From NCBI GenBank assembly GCA_030600725.1, contig JAUVLN010000104.1:1-7403 (forward strand): a stretch of 7,403 nucleotides of DNA, written 5' to 3'. This DNA comes from Thermoplasmatota archaeon. Its GTDB lineage: Archaea > Thermoplasmatota > Penumbrarchaeia > Penumbrarchaeales > Penumbrarchaeaceae. This document shows positions 7,001-7,403 of this stretch, piece after piece. A program made the position numbers and the translations under genes. Numbering within the stretch: the stretch's first letter is position 1; each line of letters starts with the position of its first letter. The notes under the pieces were generated by a model. The model had not been told where the DNA came from. It worked only from the letters and a program-made list of their open reading frames with translations, and did not search any database.

Positions 7001-7403
7001 AGTGACCATAGAACATGATTCCGACGGAAAGAAGCTCTCAAAGGTGATCGACAGGCTCGTACCTGATTATCCGGACCCGGACAATCCCCAGGTCAGGATA
7101 TATATCGGGGTCGGTGCGCAGAGTTCAGGAATGGCCTATCTGAGTGGATTGAACGTGGAATACAATGCGAAACCTCGGTTGACACAATCACTACCGGATC
7201 TGGAAGTGAAAGAGGATGAGCTCAAGACGTTCGGCTATGACCTGAAGGATTTCTTCACGGACGATTACACGGACGTGGGAGATCTCGAATTCGCCATCGC
7301 TCTGGCCGGCTCCAAAGCGAACAAGATATATGCGTATATCAACGATCAGGATCAGATAGTGTTGGATTCCCAGAGGACGGATAATTTCCACACGAAATAC
7401 TCC
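4044..7403 (+). CDS. Secreted or surface protein with 14 VCBS/FG-GAP propeller repeats, C-terminus cut by window edge
   Basis: Open from ATG 4044 to the window end: 1120 codons without a stop. The signal peptide is clear: basic HRTKK, hydrophobic core 9-24, likely cleavage after SMA (25-27). Residues about 28-185 form a beta-rich module containing a VDVGLDG motif. Residues 192-883 hold fourteen units of the DxDGDGxxD type, most followed by a W/F-x-x-N/A-P strand and then a later Trp; this is the VCBS/FG-GAP beta-propeller signature, with the Asp loops probably binding calcium. Residues about 890-1040 form a second beta module (LDVGANE), and about 1041-1120 start a cadherin-like repeat (LPDLEVKED) like one in the divergent neighbour. 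Such proteins usually act outside the cell in adhesion, polysaccharide binding or as stalks; no catalytic motif is visible, so enzyme activity is unsupported. The start is supported by AGGAG nine bases upstream. How it is anchored is not visible. Only about five N-glycosylation sequons occur in 1120 residues. Confidence 0.93.
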   Translation, partial: MIGHRTKKVLIIFVISVFVATGFASMADNTTGEKVIHLNNDRDMAIEGGIARIPNEWGVDTSNYFKVNRDVPISSASINISTYDTLGEGSLVDPYVDVGLDGHNEWEYSGLGYGEFGKQEVMSQGGERITANFGTSGGTQTPESILIPDGAKILEASIGMSGRFSPTTLSRYQIEKNPATVDISAFAMEYGDVNGDGYMDIIASDVGNSKIVWLENPDGEKTVNWAVHTIYSGFYVRNCYGLDVADMDGDGDLDVVTSNYYNYRYGYITYFRNNGGTSWSRYTFYSYFGYAGRVRITDINKDGNPDVVVAPWYYYYYRYSRWVYWFQAPSNPATTSGWTARSIGSQPYNYYQCVYNAMDIGDFNGDGYMDVAVGVSSQYTWGSYNNYRGLYIYTNPKTTGGWSSYRKDSSIDQPYTLDVADVNGNGYDDVVVGTYRERKLHLFQNNNMAFTRTTIDSGIPHCRYVYLEKVNNDSKYDIIVSGGSSLFEVNVYTQNTPTSWTKTLLGKGIIAPQTFVCWDYDKDGDNDVMVSGYSASQLVLFINKDSGNMTIETFWVSDGGVKNIQDVAVYDIDGDGDDDLAFVGYSTGYVGIWINDGTPYDGVGNIHRVGAMGYPKKVFWGDVDGDGDADIIAFGNGGSAFWFENPGDPLGDWEQYLIVDRFSYGYASAYGMWAGDIDGDGKMDIAQSRYGWRDGLVAWWQAPSDPRTDSWTTYNIAPGISYARGIYGGDMDGDGDNDILVVSGSWSGGSASYYKNNNPTGTWSGSLIGGGLRYPHTIMVIPRADGWNDVVVGDNSYTRFYENPENRGSWGRVTLRSGGSSHITSGDVGDDGYIDIFFNYGSTIYWYEEPDDMSSGFIRHNVGTYSGSVGMAAADLDSDGLVDIISSSSSSNDIVSWKMNVFYPENVGLDVGANEATYDVQKNGEFKGLHIFNITTGLQQYLDTRLPSAVTEDAWGTSMVNVPLEIHSDTFGRIALKEIDIRYEATVTIEHDSDGKKLSKVIDRLVPDYPDPDNPQVRIYIGVGAQSSGMAYLSGLNVEYNAKPRLTQSLPDLEVKEDELKTFGYDLKDFFTDDYTDVGDLEFAIALAGSKANKIYAYINDQDQIVLDSQRTDNFHTKYS
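4617..6692 (+). repeat. Array of 14 VCBS/FG-GAP calcium-loop units (two seven-bladed propellers likely)
   Basis: Protein-level repeats in the plus-strand surface gene. The first Asp (or its equivalent) of each loop falls at residues 192, 246, 298, 362, 421, 469, 519, 571, 622, 676, 730, 781, 827 and 875, a spacing of 46-64 residues. Twelve loops keep an Asp-rich DxDGDGxxD pattern, for example DVNGDGYMD and DIDGDGDDD. Units 6 (KVNNDSKYD) and 12 (IPRADGWND) have decayed. Fourteen units match two seven-bladed propellers in tandem; the split into two sevens is inference from the count. The units differ at DNA level, so the array is old rather than freshly amplified. Confidence 0.85.

Noticed and set aside
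4044..7403. Possible frameshift in the propeller gene, since no stop is seen in 1120 codons
   Set aside because: The frame reads continuously with conserved motifs from the signal peptide to the last codon; it is simply cut by the window edge.

Overview
The window looks archaeal, most likely a Thermoplasmatota-type euryarchaeon. The basis is two very large secreted or membrane-anchored proteins built from beta-rich modules (beta-helix, cadherin-like, thrombospondin type 3, VCBS/FG-GAP), TATA-type promoters upstream of both, heavy AGG/AGA and ATA codon use, and a single-pass surface protein ending in a cytoplasmic zinc ribbon. The lineage is inferred from style and is not proven. No rRNA, tRNA, mobile element or CRISPR array was seen.

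Layout. On the minus strand, a 1017-residue type I membrane surface protein (627-3680) is followed, with a 4-base ATGA overlap, by a short-chain dehydrogenase/reductase (1-630) that runs off the left edge. The 363-base divergent intergenic region (3681-4043) holds a candidate TATA box for each direction, a Shine-Dalgarno-like site before each gene, a 12-base perfect palindrome and a 9-base tandem repeat. On the plus strand, a second surface or secreted protein begins at 4044 and stays open to the right edge (1120 codons, no stop).

How the genes relate. The two large genes form a divergent pair of cell-surface proteins. The left one has a signal peptide, a beta-helix-like region, about four cadherin/Ig-like repeats, a calcium-type Asp-rich thrombospondin type 3 array, one membrane helix, an acidic linker and a four-cysteine zinc ribbon inside the cell. 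The right one has a signal peptide, a beta module, fourteen VCBS/FG-GAP units that fit two seven-bladed propellers, a second beta module that resembles the first, and the start of a cadherin-like repeat of the same type as in the left protein. Both probably act in envelope structure, adhesion or binding of a polymer, and both carry Asp-rich calcium-type loops. The dehydrogenase is a normal-looking NAD(P)-dependent oxidoreductase with its catalytic residues intact; its substrate cannot be told from the sequence.

The most noteworthy points are the 14-unit (2 x 7) propeller array with two decayed units, its tyrosine-rich first half, the intracellular zinc ribbon on a sequon-rich ectodomain, and the translational overlap between a surface protein and a cytoplasmic reductase. 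I found no clear evidence of a wholly new system. The novelty, if any, lies in these surface-protein architectures.
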